From: Bacillota bacterium
Lineage (GTDB): Bacteria; Bacillota; Clostridia; Christensenellales; Aristaeellaceae
NCBI GenBank assembly: GCA_023411175.1
Contig: JAEYPB010000044.1
Coordinates: 1-16,599 of the forward strand
Length of the DNA: 16,599 nucleotides
Reading direction: 5' to 3'
Part shown: positions 6,595 through 14,113 of the stretch, piece by piece
Position numbering within the stretch: position 1 is the stretch's first letter
How the letters are laid out: every line of letters begins with the position of its first letter
Translations under genes and position numbers: made by a program
The notes under the pieces: model-generated
Told to the model about the DNA's origin: nothing
What the model saw: the letters and a program-made list of their open reading frames with translations, nothing else
The model's database searches: none

Positions 6595-7926
6595 ATGGCG
6601 AAGTATACCAGGGACGACATCATCCGGATCGTTGCGGAAGAGGACATCAAGTTCATCCGGATGCAGTTTACCGACATCTTCGGCCAGCTGAAGAACGTGG
6701 CCATCACGGCCTCCCAGATCGAAAAGGCGCTGAACAACCAGATCATGATCGACGGAAGCTCCATCGAGGGCTTTGTCCGCATCAACGAATCCGACCAGTA
6801 CCTGCGCCCGGATCTCGCCAGCTTTGTGGTGCTTCCCTGGCGGCCGCAGCACGGCAAGGTCGCCCGACTGATCTGCGACGTGTACAACCCGGACGGCACG
6901 CCCTTTGTGGGCGATCCGAGGGGCGTTCTGAAGCGCGTGCTGGCGAAGGCGGCATTGATGGGCTATTCCTTCAACGTCGGCCCGGAGTGTGAGTTCTTCC
7001 TCTTCCAGACAGATTCCGAGGGCAACCCCACCACCAAGACCGGCGACCAGGCCGGCTACTTCGATCTGGGCCCGCTGGATCACGGCGAAGGCACCCGCCG
7101 CGAGATCTGCCTGGCGCTGGAGCAGATGGGCTTTGAAATCGAGGCCTCCCACCACGAGGTGGCTGCCGGTCAGCATGAGATCGACTTCAAGTACGCCGAC
7201 GCGCTGACCGCCGCCGACAACATCATGACCTTCAAGCTCACGGTCAAGACGCTGGCACAGAAGAACGGTCTGCATGCCACCTTCATGCCCAAGCCCCTTT
7301 TCGGGGTCAGCGGCTCCGGCATGCACACGAACATGTCGCTGTTTAAGGACGGCGTGAACGTGTTCCACGATCCGTCGGACGCGCGCGGGCTCTCTAAGGA
7401 AGCCTACGGCTTCATCGCCGGGCTGCTGGCCCACGTTAAGGGCATGTCGGCCGTGACCAACCCCCTCGTCAACTCCTACAAGCGCCTGGTGCCCGGCTAC
7501 GAGGCGCCCTGCTACCTGTCCTGGTCCGCCAGCAACCGAAGCGTGCTCATTCGAATCCCCGCCTCCCGCGGGCAGTCCACCCGCGTGGAGCTGCGCTGCC
7601 CCGATCCGGCGTGCAATCCCTACCTCGCGCTGGCGGTTTGTCTGGCCGCGGGCCTCGACGGCATTGAGAAGGGCATGACCCCGCCGCCGGAGGTCACCGA
7701 GAACATCTTTGAGATGTGCGCCGACGAGCGCTGCGAGAAGGGCATCGACAGCCTGCCGGGCTCGCTGAAAGAGGCGATCGAGGCGCTTAAGGCGGATCAG
7801 CTCATCCTGGACGCGCTGGGCGAGCACACCAGCACCCAGTACATCGTGGGCAAGGAAGCGGAATGGGATGCCTACAGAACCCGCGTGACCAATTGGGAGA
7901 TCGAGAAGTATATCGTCACCTATTGA
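6595..7926 (+). CDS. glnA: Glutamine synthetase, type I
   Basis: This 443-residue protein forms glutamine from glutamate, ammonia and ATP in the cytoplasm, as a dodecamer in this family. The length is that of the short GSI-alpha form of Bacillus and Clostridium, without the 25-residue insertion and adenylylation Tyr region of GSI-beta. Motifs in order: DGSSIEGF (about 57-64), GPECEFF near 127-133, EVAAGQHEIDF (about 190), the NPLVNSYKRL segment with PGYEAP (about 290-305), and RVELRCPDPACNPYLA near 330-345. AGGG about 7 bases before ATG 6595 supports the start. The gene has its own consensus promoter and a 5' hairpin, and is followed after 45 bases by an ANTAR regulator gene, an arrangement known as glnA-nitR in Clostridium saccharobutylicum (from memory). 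Confidence 0.96.
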   Translation: MAKYTRDDIIRIVAEEDIKFIRMQFTDIFGQLKNVAITASQIEKALNNQIMIDGSSIEGFVRINESDQYLRPDLASFVVLPWRPQHGKVARLICDVYNPDGTPFVGDPRGVLKRVLAKAALMGYSFNVGPECEFFLFQTDSEGNPTTKTGDQAGYFDLGPLDHGEGTRREICLALEQMGFEIEASHHEVAAGQHEIDFKYADALTAADNIMTFKLTVKTLAQKNGLHATFMPKPLFGVSGSGMHTNMSLFKDGVNVFHDPSDARGLSKEAYGFIAGLLAHVKGMSAVTNPLVNSYKRLVPGYEAPCYLSWSASNRSVLIRIPASRGQSTRVELRCPDPACNPYLALAVCLAAGLDGIEKGMTPPPEVTENIFEMCADERCEKGIDSLPGSLKEAIEALKADQLILDALGEHTSTQYIVGKEAEWDAYRTRVTNWEIEKYIVTY

Positions 7927-7971
7927 TCGGCGTAACACCATGCGATCCGTTCGCCGAAAGGGGAGACGCCA

Positions 7972-8505
7972 ATGAATCGCCTCATTGTCGCCTTTGAGGG
8001 GGAAAAGCAACGTGAGCTGGTACGCGAGACGCTGACGAGCGGCGGCATGGCGCCCCGCGTCGTCTGCCAAACCGGCGCGGAGGTGATCCGCGCCGCGCAT
8101 GAGATGGGTCGGGCGCTGGTGATTTGCGGCAACAAGCTTCGGGACATGTCCGCGGATGCGCTGGCCTATGATCTGGGCGCCACCGCCATCGTATTGGTTC
8201 TCGCCAAAAACATTCAGCTGGACGACTGCGAGCACGAGGGCATCTTCAAACTTCCCGCGCCGTTCTCGCGCAGCGAGCTGCTTACGTCTGTATCGATGCT
8301 CAAGCAGTTGGCCGAGAAGGCCCCCGCCGCGCCGCCCCGCCGTACCGCGAGCGAGGAGGCCGAGATCGGAGAGGCCAAGTCGATCCTGATGCGCACCGGC
8401 ATGACCGAGTCGGAGGCCCACCGGCTGCTCCAGAGGCGCAGCATGGAATCCGGCGAGCGGCTGGTCAGCGTCGCAAGGCGCATCGTGCAGCATCCGCCGG
8501 TATAG
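7972..8505 (+). CDS. nitR: ANTAR-domain RNA-binding antiterminator, NitR-like
   Basis: This 177-residue protein has an N-terminal receiver-like fold (about 1-115) and a C-terminal ANTAR domain (about 122-170, AKSILMRTGMTESEAHRLLQRRSM, then ARRIV). ANTAR domains bind paired RNA hairpins and prevent termination in EutV, NasR and AmiR systems. The receiver part is degenerate: the acidic pair after strand 1 is replaced (LIVAFEGE), the phospho-acceptor Asp position reads CGN, and only the Lys of strand 5 (FKLP) remains. Control by phosphorylation is therefore unlikely. GGGGAG lies 7 bases before ATG 7972. Cotranscription with glnA suggests a nitrogen signal and a target among nitrogen genes. I do not see a typical two-hairpin ANTAR target with A1/G4 hexaloops in the glnA leader. 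Confidence 0.88.
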   Translation: MNRLIVAFEGEKQRELVRETLTSGGMAPRVVCQTGAEVIRAAHEMGRALVICGNKLRDMSADALAYDLGATAIVLVLAKNIQLDDCEHEGIFKLPAPFSRSELLTSVSMLKQLAEKAPAAPPRRTASEEAEIGEAKSILMRTGMTESEAHRLLQRRSMESGERLVSVARRIVQHPPV

Positions 8506-8546
8506 ACGCCAAGGCGTTTCGGACGGCGCGCTGACCAAACAAATTG

Positions 8547-8581
8547 TATGCCCTACCGGTGCCGGACACCGGTAGGGCATA
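8547..8581. terminator. Bidirectional terminator between nitR and the DUF4432 gene
   Basis: A perfect 15-bp stem (TATGCCCTACCGGTG with its complement) around a CCGGA loop sits between two convergent genes. The minus-strand flank ACAATTTGTTTGG is moderately T-rich; the plus-strand flank is not. It probably serves both genes, better for the minus strand. Confidence 0.75.
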
Positions 8582-8623
8582 TGCATCTGCGGCGCATGCC
8601 GCGGGACATGCTTGCTGCGCCTG

Positions 8624-9670
8624 TTACTTCGAGGCCTTCGCCTTGAAGGCTTCGATCACTTCGGCATCGTCGGTGAACTCGACGGAGAAATTGAATTCAC
8701 GCGACGCACCGGCGTCCAGCATGGGCAACTCGCCCGCGGCGCGGGCCGCGGCGCGGCCCAGTACGCCCGCCGCCGTAGGTTCGAGGCCCAGCGCGTAGTT
8801 GCCGGCCTGCATGCATTTCCACTGGCAGAGGAGCGGCATGACCGCCGCGTCGTAGCGGACGATGGCCGCGATGCCGAGTTTCGGGTTGTTAAGCATCGCG
8901 AAGGCCTCGCCCTCCGGCTCCGTATGGAAGAAGCACTCCTCCGGCCGCCCGACGCCCGGCGCCTCGATGTGGTCGTACTTGTCGAAGTTCGCCTTCGCGA
9001 TGTCGTTTCGCGGTGTGACGGATTTCAAATTGGCGTAGACCCTCGCACCGTCGTCCAGGAGCGGATAGCCGAAGTTGATGTGGTAGACCATCATCACCGG
9101 CTGCGGCGCGAAGCTCTGATTCTCCACGACGTCCCGGACGCGGATGATGCTGCGCTCGGTTTCAACCGTCATTTCGCGGCTTAAAAGCATGTTCGGGCCG
9201 AAGACAGAGGCCTCGCGCACGCTGCCCGCGAAGCGCAGCTTCTTTTCGTCGCCGTCATAGAAGGCTTCGGCCACGACGCCCGAGGCGGGGGTGTTGTTGT
9301 AGGGGCCGTGCAGGCCCAGCGCGCGGCCCTCGTCCTCGCAGGGCGAGCCGGAGTAGGTGATGCCGCAGGTGGTCAGAAGCCCGGCGTAGAACTGCTTGAG
9401 GAAGCCCTGCGCGCCGTCCTCCACGTAAAGGGCGGGCGAGCGCAGGCCCGTCGCGGACGAAAAGCCCACCGGTACGCCCTTGAAAGATGCGTAGGGGATG
9501 TCAAGACCCCGGTCGGCGGCGACGGTCAGCGCGAGGCCCTTGCCGTTCTTGGCGCGGAAGGCCTTGACGCCCCTTGCCGGACCGTCGTCGTAGGTGAACG
9601 AAGAGATGCCGCACAGCGAATCAAGATCTCCGACGTACTTTCTGAGTTCGAATTCCTGACTTTTTTTCAC
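8624..9670 (-). CDS. DUF4432 family protein, aldose-1-epimerase-like
   Basis: This protein of about 348 residues belongs to the galactose-mutarotase-like beta-sandwich group (DUF4432). It carries the RGLDI motif in the N-terminal part, TTCGITYSGSPCEDEG and GLHGP near the middle, and MVYHINFGYPLLDDGA further on. The family resembles aldose 1-epimerases and probably binds a sugar or sugar acid; the true substrate is unknown. I chose GTG 9670 (start of MKKSQEFELRKY) because GGGGG lies 8 bases upstream. ATG 9685 is also inside the transcript, and the longest frame from 9820 reads through the promoter and is excluded. The gene stands alone, divergent from the CXXC/Fe-S operon, so there is no pathway context. 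No signal peptide is seen, so it is probably cytoplasmic. Confidence 0.82.
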   Translation of the reverse strand: MKKSQEFELRKYVGDLDSLCGISSFTYDDGPARGVKAFRAKNGKGLALTVAADRGLDIPYASFKGVPVGFSSATGLRSPALYVEDGAQGFLKQFYAGLLTTCGITYSGSPCEDEGRALGLHGPYNNTPASGVVAEAFYDGDEKKLRFAGSVREASVFGPNMLLSREMTVETERSIIRVRDVVENQSFAPQPVMMVYHINFGYPLLDDGARVYANLKSVTPRNDIAKANFDKYDHIEAPGVGRPEECFFHTEPEGEAFAMLNNPKLGIAAIVRYDAAVMPLLCQWKCMQAGNYALGLEPTAAGVLGRAAARAAGELPMLDAGASREFNFSVEFTDDAEVIEAFKAKASK

Positions 9671-9706
9671 GATACACGCCCCCATATGTTGTAGGCTTAC
9701 CGGTTC

Positions 9707-9735
9707 ATTATATCTACAGGAAGGGTTTCTGTCAA
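9707..9735 (-). promoter_or_regulatory. Consensus promoter of the DUF4432 gene
   Basis: On the minus strand TTGACA (9735-9730), 17 bases, then TATAAT (9712-9707): a full consensus. The start, near 9700, is about 30 bases before the chosen GTG. Confidence 0.88.
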
Positions 9736-9737
9736 TC

Positions 9738-9766
9738 TTTACAGAACCGCGGGGCTGTGGTATGCT
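9738..9766 (+). promoter_or_regulatory. Promoter of the CXXC / Fe-S / fhs operon
   Basis: TTTACA (9738-9743), 17 bases, TATGCT (9761-9766). The predicted start, near 9773, is right at the GAGGTGA SD, so the leader is almost absent. The -35 lies only 2 bases from the divergent -35 on the other strand. Confidence 0.65.
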
Positions 9767-9786
9767 ATGTCTTGAGGTGATGCGCT

Positions 9787-9957
9787 TTGGACGGGCGAAA
9801 CGAGGGTTTTCTGGGCGCATTGCGCCGCAATCGGATGGCGCTGGTCCTGATCGCGGTGGGGGCGGCGATGCTCGCCTTCGGCGTTTTCAGCGGCGAAGTG
9901 ATGACGGTATTCATGAAGGCGAAGAGCATTTGTCTGGAGTGCATCGGAATTGGCTAA
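9787..9957 (+). CDS. CD1871A-like CXXC mini-protein, 56 residues, one membrane segment
   Basis: The frame starts at TTG 9787, 6 bases after a GAGGTGA SD, and ends at TAA 9957. The protein has a short basic N-terminus (LRRNR at 12-16), one hydrophobic segment at about 17-35, a short linker, and ends in ICLECIGIG with the CXXC pair at 49 and 52. This C-terminal signature is that of the small clostridial 'CD1871A family CXXC motif-containing' proteins (from memory), whose function is not known. Positive residues before the segment suggest that the C-terminus with CXXC faces outside (inference). Its last bases overlap the next gene, a membrane polyferredoxin, so the two Cys could handle electrons or a metal for it. 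It is easily missed by gene callers because of size and TTG start. Confidence 0.82.
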   Translation: MDGRNEGFLGALRRNRMALVLIAVGAAMLAFGVFSGEVMTVFMKAKSICLECIGIG

Positions 9958-10828
9958 TAAGATGAAGGACGGGCGCACGCTGTTTCAGCTGGCGTGGGCT
10001 GCGCTGACCAACGGGTATGCGCTGGGCTACGTCCAGGGGCGCATATTCACCGGCTGGTCGAAATCAATCTGCGTGCCGGGGCTCAACTGCTACTCCTGCC
10101 CGGGCGCGGTGGGCGCTTGCCCGATCGGCTCGCTGCAGGCGGTCCTCACTGGGCGCGGCAGCTATTTTTCGTTTTACGTCATCGGCTTTCTCCTCTTGAT
10201 CGGCAGCGCTTTCGGCCGGGTGATCTGCGGCTGGGCCTGCCCCTTCGGCCTGATTCAGGACCTTCTCTACAAGATTCCGCTGCCGGAAAAATGGAAGCGC
10301 GTCAGCCTTCCCGGCCACAGGCGGCTGGTGTGGGTCAAGTATTTCGTGCTCGCGCTGTTCGTGGTCGCAGGGCCGATCCTTCTGGTGAATGAATTCGGGC
10401 TTGGAAGCCCACAGTTCTGCAAATGGATCTGCCCGGCGGGCACGCTGGCGGGGGGCATGCTGTTGTCCGTCAACGAACTGCTGCGGCCCCAGGCAGGGCT
10501 TTTATTCCTTTGGAAGGCGTCCCTCGCGCTCGTGATCTTAATCGGCGCGATCGTGTATTACCGCCCGTTCTGCAAGTATCTCTGCCCGCTGGGCGCGGCC
10601 TACGCACCCTTTAACCGCGTGGCGCTTTTGCGCCTCGGGGTGGACAGCGCGGCCTGCGTCCACTGCGGCGCATGCCGGAAGGTCTGCAAGATGGGCGTCG
10701 ATCCGGAGCATAATCCAAACAGCCCGGAGTGCATCCGCTGCGGCGACTGCGTGCGCGTCTGCCCCACGCGCGCCATACGCCTTGCGAACGCCCGGAAATG
10801 TACACAAGGAGTGAAGTGCCATGACTGA
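9950..10828 (+). CDS. Membrane polyferredoxin (NapH/CcoG-like 4Fe-4S binding protein)
   Basis: This 292-residue integral membrane protein carries many Cys motifs. An N-terminal cluster has C41, C47, C50 and C57 (NCYSCPG, GACPIG). Three CX3CP motifs follow at 93/97 (CGWACP), 157/161 (CKWICP) and 208/212 (CKYLCP). Two ferredoxin-type 4Fe-4S sites are at 236-246 (CVHCGACRKVC) and 261-271 (CIRCGDCVRVCP). Hydrophobic segments lie at about 71-92, 131-147 and 183-204. Such proteins pass electrons across or along the membrane in NapH, NosR and CcoG families; the partner here is unknown. The TTG start at 9950 overlaps the CXXC gene by 8 bases and has GGAG 10 bases upstream; ATG 9962 is an alternative. 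It also overlaps fhs by 8 bases, so all three are probably translated together. Confidence 0.88.
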   Translation: MANKMKDGRTLFQLAWAALTNGYALGYVQGRIFTGWSKSICVPGLNCYSCPGAVGACPIGSLQAVLTGRGSYFSFYVIGFLLLIGSAFGRVICGWACPFGLIQDLLYKIPLPEKWKRVSLPGHRRLVWVKYFVLALFVVAGPILLVNEFGLGSPQFCKWICPAGTLAGGMLLSVNELLRPQAGLLFLWKASLALVILIGAIVYYRPFCKYLCPLGAAYAPFNRVALLRLGVDSAACVHCGACRKVCKMGVDPEHNPNSPECIRCGDCVRVCPTRAIRLANARKCTQGVKCHD

Positions 10829-12479
10829 CATTGAAATCGCACAGGCAGCCCGCCCGCATCCGATCGAGGACATTGCCCGCGCGGCGGGCATCGGCGAAGC
10901 GCATGTGGAGCCCTACGGCAGGGGAAAAGCCAAGATCGATCTGGATTTTTTGAGGGAGAGCGATAAAAAGGACGGAAGGCTGATCCTCGTCACCGCCATC
11001 ACGCCGACGCCCGCCGGAGAGGGGAAGACCACCACCACCGTTGGCCTCGCCGACGCGCTCCGGCGTACCGGCCGCAAGGCCGTGGTGGCGCTCCGGGAGC
11101 CGTCGCTGGGGCCGGTGTTCGGCGTCAAGGGCGGCGCGGCGGGCGGCGGATACGCGCAGGTGATCCCGATGGAGGACATCAACCTGCACTTCACCGGCGA
11201 CTTCCACGCCATAGGCGCCGCCAACAACCTCTTGGCCGCGATGCTGGACAACCACATCTACCAGGGCAACGCCCTCGGGATCGACCCGCGGCGCATCGCC
11301 TGGCGGCGCTGCGTGGACATGAACGACCGGCAACTGCGAAACGTGGTGGATGGCCTGGGCGGGCGCGTCAACGGCACGCCCCGGGAGGACGGATACGACA
11401 TCACCGTGGCTTCGGAGGTCATGGCCGCGCTGTGCCTGGCCACCGGCATGCGCGACCTGAAGGAGCGCCTCAGCCGGGTGGTGGTGGGCTATACCTACTA
11501 CGAAAGGCCGGTCACCGCGGGCGATCTCAAGGCGGGGGGCGCGATGGCGGCGCTTCTTTGCGACGCGCTGAAGCCCAACCTGGTGCAGACGCTGGAGCAT
11601 ACGCCCGCTTTCATCCACGGCGGCCCCTTCGCCAACATCGCCCACGGCTGCAATTCGGTGCTCGCCACCCGCATGGCGCTGAAGTGCGGGGACTACGTGG
11701 TCACCGAGGCGGGTTTCGGCGCTGATCTGGGCGCGGAGAAGTTCATCGACATCAAGTGCCGCGCGGCGGGGCTCCGGCCCGACGCGGCGGTACTCGTCGC
11801 CACGGTGCGGGCGCTCAAGACGCACGGCGGCGTGGCCAAGGACGCGCTCTCCGGGGAGAACCTCCCGGCGCTGGCGGCGGGTTTTTCAAATCTCGAGCGC
11901 CACGCGGCGAACCTCCGCCAGGTGTTCGGCCTTCCGGTGGTCGTCGCGATCAACCGCTTCCCGACGGACACCGAGGCGGAGCTTGCGCTCGTGCGGGAAA
12001 AATGTGAAGCGCTGGGCCTTCCGGTCGCCCTCAGCGAGGTGTGGGCGAAGGGCGGCGAGGGCGGCATTGAGTTGGCCGAACTGGTCGCCGCACAGTGCGG
12101 CGGCGATATGAAGTTTTGTTACGAGCTGGATCAGCCCATCGAGGCGAAGATCGAGGCGATCGTGCGCCGCGTCTACGGCGGCGCGGGCATCGCGATGAGC
12201 CCGGAGGCGAAGAAGCAGGCGAAGAAGCTTTCGGAGATGGGCTTCGGTGGCCTTCCCGTGTGCATGGCCAAGACGCAGTACAGCTTTTCCGACAAGCCCG
12301 CCCTGTTGGCCGCGCCGACCGGGTTTGAGGTGTCGGTCAAATCCCTCAGGGTGTCCGCCGGCGCGGGCTTCATCGTCGTGCTGACCGGCGACATCATGAC
12401 CATGCCGGGCCTGCCCAAATCCCCCGCCGCCGAGCGCATCGACGTGGACGACGAGGGGCGGATCTCCGGTCTGTTTTAA
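10821..12479 (+). CDS. fhs: Formate-tetrahydrofolate ligase
   Basis: This 552-residue protein joins formate and tetrahydrofolate with ATP to give 10-formyl-THF, the entry of formate into one-carbon metabolism and the methyl branch of the Wood-Ljungdahl pathway. The ATP loop TPAGEGKT is at 63-70, followed by GLADAL. The family signature GVKGGAAGGGY lies near 98-108. TEAGFGADLGAEKF is at about 294-307 and ATVRALKTHGG at about 328-338. The length is normal (about 555). AAGGAG 9 bases before ATG 10821 fixes the start, which overlaps the stop of the Fe-S gene (ATGACTGA). No other folate gene is adjacent, so acetogenesis cannot be claimed. The enzyme is also common in purine and formate users. Coupling to a membrane Fe-S protein is not an arrangement I recognise. 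Confidence 0.96.
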   Translation: MTDIEIAQAARPHPIEDIARAAGIGEAHVEPYGRGKAKIDLDFLRESDKKDGRLILVTAITPTPAGEGKTTTTVGLADALRRTGRKAVVALREPSLGPVFGVKGGAAGGGYAQVIPMEDINLHFTGDFHAIGAANNLLAAMLDNHIYQGNALGIDPRRIAWRRCVDMNDRQLRNVVDGLGGRVNGTPREDGYDITVASEVMAALCLATGMRDLKERLSRVVVGYTYYERPVTAGDLKAGGAMAALLCDALKPNLVQTLEHTPAFIHGGPFANIAHGCNSVLATRMALKCGDYVVTEAGFGADLGAEKFIDIKCRAAGLRPDAAVLVATVRALKTHGGVAKDALSGENLPALAAGFSNLERHAANLRQVFGLPVVVAINRFPTDTEAELALVREKCEALGLPVALSEVWAKGGEGGIELAELVAAQCGGDMKFCYELDQPIEAKIEAIVRRVYGGAGIAMSPEAKKQAKKLSEMGFGGLPVCMAKTQYSFSDKPALLAAPTGFEVSVKSLRVSAGAGFIVVLTGDIMTMPGLPKSPAAERIDVDDEGRISGLF

Positions 12480-12490
12480 GCATGCTTTAG

Positions 12491-12515
12491 GCCGGAACCG
12501 CGCCGCGGTTCCGGC
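12491..12515 (+). terminator. Probable terminator after fhs
   Basis: GCCGGAACC pairs with GGTTCCGGC around a 7-base loop, 11 bases after the fhs stop, followed by TTCGTGTG. The stem is strong but the T-tract is poor. Confidence 0.6.
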
Positions 12516-12586
12516 TTCGTGTGCGCATCATTGGGCAAATCTGTTAATTGTACAAACGATGCTGGAAGGAAAGCGTCCGCTTGGGC

Positions 12587-12592
12587 TATAAT
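12587..12592 (+). promoter_or_regulatory. Probable -10 element of the vanW-metA unit
   Basis: A TATAAT lies 56 bases before the chosen ATG. There is no good -35 at 16-18 bases; the TTGTAC at 12548-12553 is too far. It may depend on an activator or another sigma factor. Confidence 0.4.
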
Positions 12593-12648
12593 ATCGATAC
12601 GGTTCATTTTCTGAATAGACTTTTCCCGTCGGGATGAGGGGGCTTCTG

Positions 12649-14103
12649 ATGTCTGAGAACAAGGCGGGCCGGAAGGCCCGGTCGCCCGAATCGAGATCCG
12701 CGCGCAAGAAAAAAGCGCGGCAGATCTGGTGGGCGGGGCCGGTTTCGGCGGCGCTCGTCTGCACGCTGGTGGTCGTCGGGCTGTACGCGGCGGACATGCT
12801 GGGCGAATACCGCGTTTTTCTGGAGAAGCGCGCGCTGGTAGACCGGCCGACATTCTATCCGGGCCTCACGATCGAAGGCGTCGACGTGAGCGATATGGAG
12901 TACCAGATGGCGCTTGCCCATTTCCAGGCGCTCGAGCAGCAGCGCGAGAGCGCGTACTTTGTGGAACTCACCTTCGGCGATCAGGCGTGGACGCTGGAAT
13001 CCGACGCCTTCGGGTATTCCAGCGACTACCGGCAGATCGTGGACAGCGCGTGGGCGGTGGGCCGCTACGGCAGCTTTGAGGAGCGGTATGCCCAGGCCTC
13101 CAGGGCAGCGGGGGAGTGGTCGAGGGACTACGCGATCTCCCGCTCGATCGACGAGGCAAAACTCCTCGCGGCGCTGACCCCCATCGCCTCCTCCCTCACG
13201 CAGCCCGGCAGCAATGCGCAGGTGACCGGCTTCTCCACCACGAAGCTCAAGTTCGCCTTTTCGGAAGGCAGCGTCGGCTATGTCGTTGATCCCGAAAAGC
13301 TGAAGCAGCAGGTGCTGGACAAGGTGCGATCGGGCGGCGGGGCTATGGCGATCCAGCGGGACGAGGTGGCGCCGCCGATGACCGCCGCGGAGTTGTCAGA
13401 TCAGTTTGGCAAGATCACCACCGCCACCACCGACGCCTCTTCCTCGAACTCCAACCGGCTGACCAACCTGAAGCTGGCCACAAAGGCATTAAACGGCATG
13501 GCCATCCAGCCGGGAGAGACCTTTTCCTTCAACAAGGCGCTGGGCGAGCGCACCACCAAGAAGGGCTACAAGGCCGCCGGCGCGCTGGAAAACGGCATGC
13601 ACACGCTGCAGGTGGGCGGCGGCATCTGCCAGGTATCCACGACGCTCTTCAACGCCGTAGCGAAGGCGGATCTCAAGATCAATGATCGATCGCCCCACTC
13701 GATCCCCTCCACCTACGTGGATTTGGGCAAGGACGCGGCGGTCAACTGGCCCAATCAGGACTTCAAGTTTACAAACACCAGTCTCTACCCGGTGTACATC
13801 GTGGCCTCCGTCTCCAAGGACAAGAAGGTGAGCGTCAGCATGTACGGCAAAAAGCTCGAAGGCGGAGTCACCATCAAGGTCGTGTCCAAGCGGACGAGCG
13901 TGACCGACCAGAGGGCGGACCAGATCATCGTGGATTCGTCGCTGGCGCCTGGCGAGCGGGTGGTGGTGGAATCCGGCCGTAAAGGGTATACGGCGGAGAC
14001 GTACAGGGTCTATTACAACGCGAAAGGCAAGGAGATTGACCGGAAGCGCCTGTTCAAGAGCACGTACAGGCCGGCCGGCGCGGTCATCCGGGTCGGAGCA
14101 TAG
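12649..14103 (+). CDS. VanW/G5 family cell-wall associated protein
   Basis: This 484-residue protein has a Lys/Arg-rich cytoplasmic N-terminus (1-25) and one membrane segment (about 26-46), placing the rest outside the cell. An extracellular part at about 70-230 resembles the peptidoglycan-binding 'PG_binding_4' region common before VanW. The VanW domain is at about 255-390, with LGERTTKKGYKAAG and the signature GGGICQVSTTLFN. A C-terminal G5-like domain (about 415-475) includes SLAPGERVVVESGRKG. VanW proteins occur in vancomycin resistance clusters but most, like this one, are not in such clusters, and their biochemical role is unknown. ATG 12649 was preferred over 12634 because GAGGGGG lies 7-8 bases upstream of it. 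It is followed after 10 bases by metA with its own AGGAGG, so they are probably cotranscribed. Confidence 0.88.
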   Translation: MSENKAGRKARSPESRSARKKKARQIWWAGPVSAALVCTLVVVGLYAADMLGEYRVFLEKRALVDRPTFYPGLTIEGVDVSDMEYQMALAHFQALEQQRESAYFVELTFGDQAWTLESDAFGYSSDYRQIVDSAWAVGRYGSFEERYAQASRAAGEWSRDYAISRSIDEAKLLAALTPIASSLTQPGSNAQVTGFSTTKLKFAFSEGSVGYVVDPEKLKQQVLDKVRSGGGAMAIQRDEVAPPMTAAELSDQFGKITTATTDASSSNSNRLTNLKLATKALNGMAIQPGETFSFNKALGERTTKKGYKAAGALENGMHTLQVGGGICQVSTTLFNAVAKADLKINDRSPHSIPSTYVDLGKDAAVNWPNQDFKFTNTSLYPVYIVASVSKDKKVSVSMYGKKLEGGVTIKVVSKRTSVTDQRADQIIVDSSLAPGERVVVESGRKGYTAETYRVYYNAKGKEIDRKRLFKSTYRPAGAVIRVGA

Positions 14104-14113
14104 GAGGACATTT

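Noticed and set aside
6574..8586. A 670-codon open frame on the minus strand opposite glnA and nitR
   Set aside because: It is a mirror of two well-recognised plus-strand genes. It has no SD, its composition is unlike a protein of any family I know, and long antisense frames are common in high-GC genomes.
10611..11825. A 404-codon minus-strand frame opposite fhs
   Set aside because: Antisense shadow of fhs and the Fe-S gene, with no start signal.
12649..14103. A vancomycin resistance gene
   Set aside because: VanW domains with G5 are widespread; no vanS/R, vanH/A/X or ligase is nearby.
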